From NCBI RefSeq assembly GCF_041435435.1, contig NZ_CP108494.1, positions 2,266,501 to 2,330,500 of the forward strand: a stretch of 64,000 bases of DNA. Reading direction: 5' to 3'. The first letter of the stretch is position 1. Every line of letters starts with the position of its first letter. Shown here one piece after another: positions 62,220-64,000 of this stretch. Below the pieces are notes generated by a model. That model did not search any database. It saw only the letters and a program-made list of their open reading frames with translations, and was not told where the DNA came from. This stretch comes from Streptomyces sp. NBC_01241. Its GTDB lineage: Bacteria > Actinomycetota > Actinomycetes > Streptomycetales > Streptomycetaceae. Both the position numbers and the translations under genes were made by a program.

Positions 62220-62702
62220 TCAGTGCCGCAGGGCCGTTCCCACCTCGGCCTTGGTCCGGCCCGACAGTTTGCGGTTGCTGCGGGCCGCGGCTTCCTTGGC
62301 CGCCCGGGCAGCGACGTCGTCGACCGTCACCACCACCACGTCGAGCAGATTGCCTTGCGGGTCACGGAAGTTGACCTGCACGATGTACGACTTCTTCGCG
62401 TCGGTGCTGTTCTTCACGGTGACCTTCGCGGTGGCGCGGCCGTCGTGGTCGGTGACCGGCGCGGACAGCTTGACGTCGTTCTTGGCGTCCACGCCGTTCT
62501 TGAAGTTGTGGATCTTCTCGCTCGCTGCGGCCGCCGCCGAGGCCACCACGTCCGCGCCCCTGGATGCGACCGACGCCGCGGCGGACGCGGCCTCGGACGC
62601 CGTGCTGGAGGCGTTGCCGCCGCCGGAGCAGGCAGCGGCCGTCGGCAGCACGGCCGCCGTCAGCAGTGCGGCGCACAGTCCTCGCGCGGCTTTCCTCGTC
62701 AT
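62220..62702 (-). CDS. Small Ala/Ser-rich lipoprotein
   Basis: A 160-residue exported lipoprotein: basic start MTRKAARGL, hydrophobic core and lipobox TAAAC (Cys25), then a 40-residue Ala/Ser-rich spacer and a compact beta-sandwich-like domain with a repeated KVTVKNST element, as in FxLYD-type or extracellular beta domains (TDHDGRATAKVTVKNSTD, YIVQVNFRD). It probably sits on the outer face of the membrane. ATG 62702 is chosen over the in-frame ATG at 62744 because the lipoprotein signal begins there. Function unknown. Confidence 0.82.
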   Translation of the reverse strand: MTRKAARGLCAALLTAAVLPTAAACSGGGNASSTASEAASAAASVASRGADVVASAAAAASEKIHNFKNGVDAKNDVKLSAPVTDHDGRATAKVTVKNSTDAKKSYIVQVNFRDPQGNLLDVVVVTVDDVAARAAKEAAARSNRKLSGRTKAEVGTALRH

Positions 62703-63023
62703 CGTGCCTCCCAGCACTTGCCGGTCACCCGTCGCCCCAGTCAAAGCGGCTGCGGCTGGCGCCGCATGCCGTGTACGCCGGACGGGTTACGGGCCGGGTC
62801 GGTGCGACCGGGCCTCGGAGTCGCGGCGCGTGCGAGCGCGGCCGAGGCTGGGGCATGAGCGAGTCGGAGCCGGTCGGCGGCGGGGCCGCGGGCGGTGGCC
62901 CTGGGTGGTGCTGATCGACGTGCTCGTGCCGGCCGCCGGCGGTATGAACGCGCGCACGCACCCGAAGCCTGTGCGCGGGCACAGGCTTCGGGTCTTCAGC
63001 AGGCGACGGTCAACGGTCAGAGG
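62703..63023. other. Intergenic region between the lipoprotein gene and the 89-aa gene
   Basis: 321 bp without a supported gene. A 19-codon ORF starting MSESEPVGGG at 62856 is too short and shows no support. The region ends in a terminator hairpin (62960-62993) for the downstream minus-strand gene. Confidence 0.6.
62960..62993 (-). terminator. Terminator of the 89-aa gene
   Basis: A perfect 15-bp stem (ACCCGAAGCCTGTGC with GCACAGGCTTCGGGT) and a 4-nt loop, 31 bp past the stop. Confidence 0.9.
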
Positions 63024-63293
63024 TCAGCGGCCGTATCGGATCAGAGCGCGGACCATGCGGCAGGTCGTGTCGGACGGCGGGTGGATGCCGATGCGTTCGG
63101 CGATCGTGCGTATCTTGTCGTTGGTCGCGGTCGACGGGTAGTAGACGCCCGTGTCGAGCAGGGCGATCGCCAGGCGCATGGCCTTCAGGCGGCGGTTGTG
63201 GGTGACGTACCACTCGCGGGGCCGGCCCGCGGGGAGCGGCTTCTTCCGCAGGGGCTTGTGGAGCGGCTCGGTCGTGACTGTGGCAACGGCCAT
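63024..63293 (-). CDS. Small basic hypothetical protein (89 aa)
   Basis: An 89-residue protein with a Lys/Pro-rich N-terminus (HKPLRKKPLPAGRPREWYV) and a helical middle (RRLKAMRLAIALLDTGVYY) that ends in a C-terminal Cys/Arg segment. The AMRLAIALLDTGVYYP and IRTIAERIGIHPPSD portions look like a helical DNA- or RNA-binding fold, but I cannot name the family. ATG 63293 is fixed by AGGAGG 6 nt upstream, a strong Shine-Dalgarno. An A+T-rich TAAAAT lies in the divergent spacer. Well-formed terminator downstream. Confidence 0.8.
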   Translation of the reverse strand: MAVATVTTEPLHKPLRKKPLPAGRPREWYVTHNRRLKAMRLAIALLDTGVYYPSTATNDKIRTIAERIGIHPPSDTTCRMVRALIRYGR

Positions 63294-63400
63294 GGGCAAC
63301 CTCCTGGCACGGTCGTGGAACCCTCACGAACTCCCTCTATTTTACGGCCCACCACTGACAATCGTCGCTGGCCGGCGGGGCTTTCGGGACGTCCTTCCCG

Positions 63401-63406
63401 TACCGT
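63401..63406 (+). promoter_or_regulatory. Putative -10 element (TACCGT)
   Basis: It fits TANNNT and ends 7 nt before the ATG of the ArsC-like gene; no Shine-Dalgarno lies between. Confidence 0.45.
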
Positions 63407-63413
63407 TGGCCCC

Positions 63414-63773
63414 ATGGAGATCTGGATCAATCCCGCCTGTTCCAAGTGCCGCGGCGCGGTGGAACTGCTCGACGCGGAGGGTGCCGAATACACCGTCCGC
63501 CGCTACCTGGAAGACGTGCCGTCGCCGGACGAGATCCGGGCGGTGCTCGACCGGCTCGGGCTGGAGCCGTGGGACATCACGCGGATGCAGGAGGCAGAGG
63601 CGAAGGAGCTCGGGCTCAAGGAGTGGCCGCGCGAAGCCGGTTCGCGGGAGCGATGGATCTCGGCGCTCGCCGAACACCCGAAGCTGATCCAGCGGCCGAT
63701 CATCACGGCCGACGACGGGACCGCCGTCGTGGCACGCACGGACGAGGCGGTACGGGACGCCATGGGGCGCTGA
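63414..63773 (+). CDS. ArsC/Spx-like thioredoxin-fold protein
   Basis: A 119-residue ArsC-family protein: MEIWINPACSKCRGAVELL with Cys9 in the position of the arsenate reductase nucleophile and Cys12 in a CxxC arrangement, DVPSPDEIRAVLDRLGL, and HPKLIQRPII, where the Arg before PI is a conserved active-site residue. Whether it reduces arsenate or has another redox role is open; no arsR, arsB or arsM is nearby. Likely leaderless. Confidence 0.9.
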   Translation: MEIWINPACSKCRGAVELLDAEGAEYTVRRYLEDVPSPDEIRAVLDRLGLEPWDITRMQEAEAKELGLKEWPREAGSRERWISALAEHPKLIQRPIITADDGTAVVARTDEAVRDAMGR

Positions 63774-63870
63774 ACACGTCGACAGGGCACGCGCGCGCAT
63801 ACGCCGCTTCCGTACGCGTGCGTCCTGGCGCCCGTCCGCAAGACGGCGCACGCGCGTGCCTCCCTCGGGT

Positions 63871-64000
63871 CTACTCCCCCGCCTGCTCCTCCGCCTCGGC
63901 CAGCAGCTCCGTCAGGCGCAGGCCGAACCGCACGTCGCAGGGGTGCGGCTCCCCCGTGCGTACCGAGTCGATCAGGGCGTCCACCGCTGACCGGAAGGAG
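63871..64000 (-). CDS. C-terminal end of a probable Gfo/Idh/MocA oxidoreductase (partial)
   Basis: Only the last 43 codons lie in the window: SFRSAVDALIDSVRTGEPHPCDVRFGLRLTEL followed by an acidic tail. The AVDALIDSVRTGxPHP...GLRLTELLAEA pattern is typical of the end of Gfo/Idh/MocA-family sugar or inositol dehydrogenases, but the cofactor domain is outside, so this is tentative. Stop codon TAG (minus strand) at 63871-63873. Confidence 0.55.
   Translation of the reverse strand, partial: SFRSAVDALIDSVRTGEPHPCDVRFGLRLTELLAEAEEQAGE

Noticed and set aside
62856..62914. Possible micro-gene MSESEPVGGG
   Set aside because: Nineteen codons, no Shine-Dalgarno and no recognisable family.
63294..63413. 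TTGTCA/TAAAAT promoter for the 89-aa gene
   Set aside because: The spacing between the two hexamers is only 11 bp, too short for a sigma-70-type promoter.

Overview
This is a GC-rich (roughly 70 percent) actinobacterial chromosome segment. Codon use, frequent GTG starts, the gene set and several regulatory motifs point to Streptomyces. From memory the order resembles the conserved S. coelicolor block from the cytochrome c oxidase genes to glnA. It is housekeeping chromosome: I see no rRNA, tRNA, CRISPR array, prophage or intact insertion sequence.

Layout. (1) 1-3.7 kb, minus strand: the end of an L,D-transpeptidase-like lipoprotein gene and the oxidase operon ctaC-ctaD-ctaF. (2) 3.9-10.1 kb: a cysteine desulfurase/TusA fusion, adenosine kinase, a secreted unknown, erpA and nadA, an iron-sulfur and NAD neighbourhood. 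(3) 10.3-19.9 kb: an orphan RND pump, a two-component system, the PspA/PspAA envelope-stress pair, a DUF3043 membrane protein translationally coupled to a methyltransferase that seems to start at CTG, and an HtrA-like lipoprotein protease. (4) 20-29 kb: cobalamin lower-ligand genes cobU, cobT and cobS mixed with a PPM1-type methyltransferase, a DUF2156/LPG-synthase-like protein with a rhomboid-like partner, and a GH114 lipoprotein. (5) 29.3-38.3 kb: pepA, then the pyruvate dehydrogenase parts lpd, E2 (usually labelled sucB) and aceE with a GntR regulator; lipB and lipA at 51.9-53.8 kb supply the lipoyl cofactor. (6) 38.3-45 kb: a WYL regulator, DUF4240 protein, an SDR/TetR divergent pair, an acetyltransferase, a broken polysaccharide deacetylase, a TIGR01777 epimerase and an FAD amine oxidase-like protein. 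(7) 45.1-49.7 kb: a two-gene secreted glycosidase operon (GH20 hexosaminidase, GH29 fucosidase with an F-type lectin tail) behind a strong DasR-type operator. (8) 49.8-57.4 kb: an NsdA-like regulator, lipB, lipA, small membrane proteins and glnA with a two-box GlnR site. (9) 57.5-64 kb: a minus-strand ABC transporter/DUF4097/ribbon-helix-helix cluster facing an SDR gene across a helically phased TGGYGCCA array, then small lipoprotein and hypothetical genes, an ArsC-like protein and the end of a probable oxidoreductase.

The most unusual items are the phased TGGYGCCA array beside the RHH gene, the DasR-type operator in front of the hexosaminidase/fucolectin-fucosidase operon, the CTG-start methyltransferase, a dispersed Streptomyces palindrome translated inside an ABC ATPase, and the large number of probably leaderless genes.
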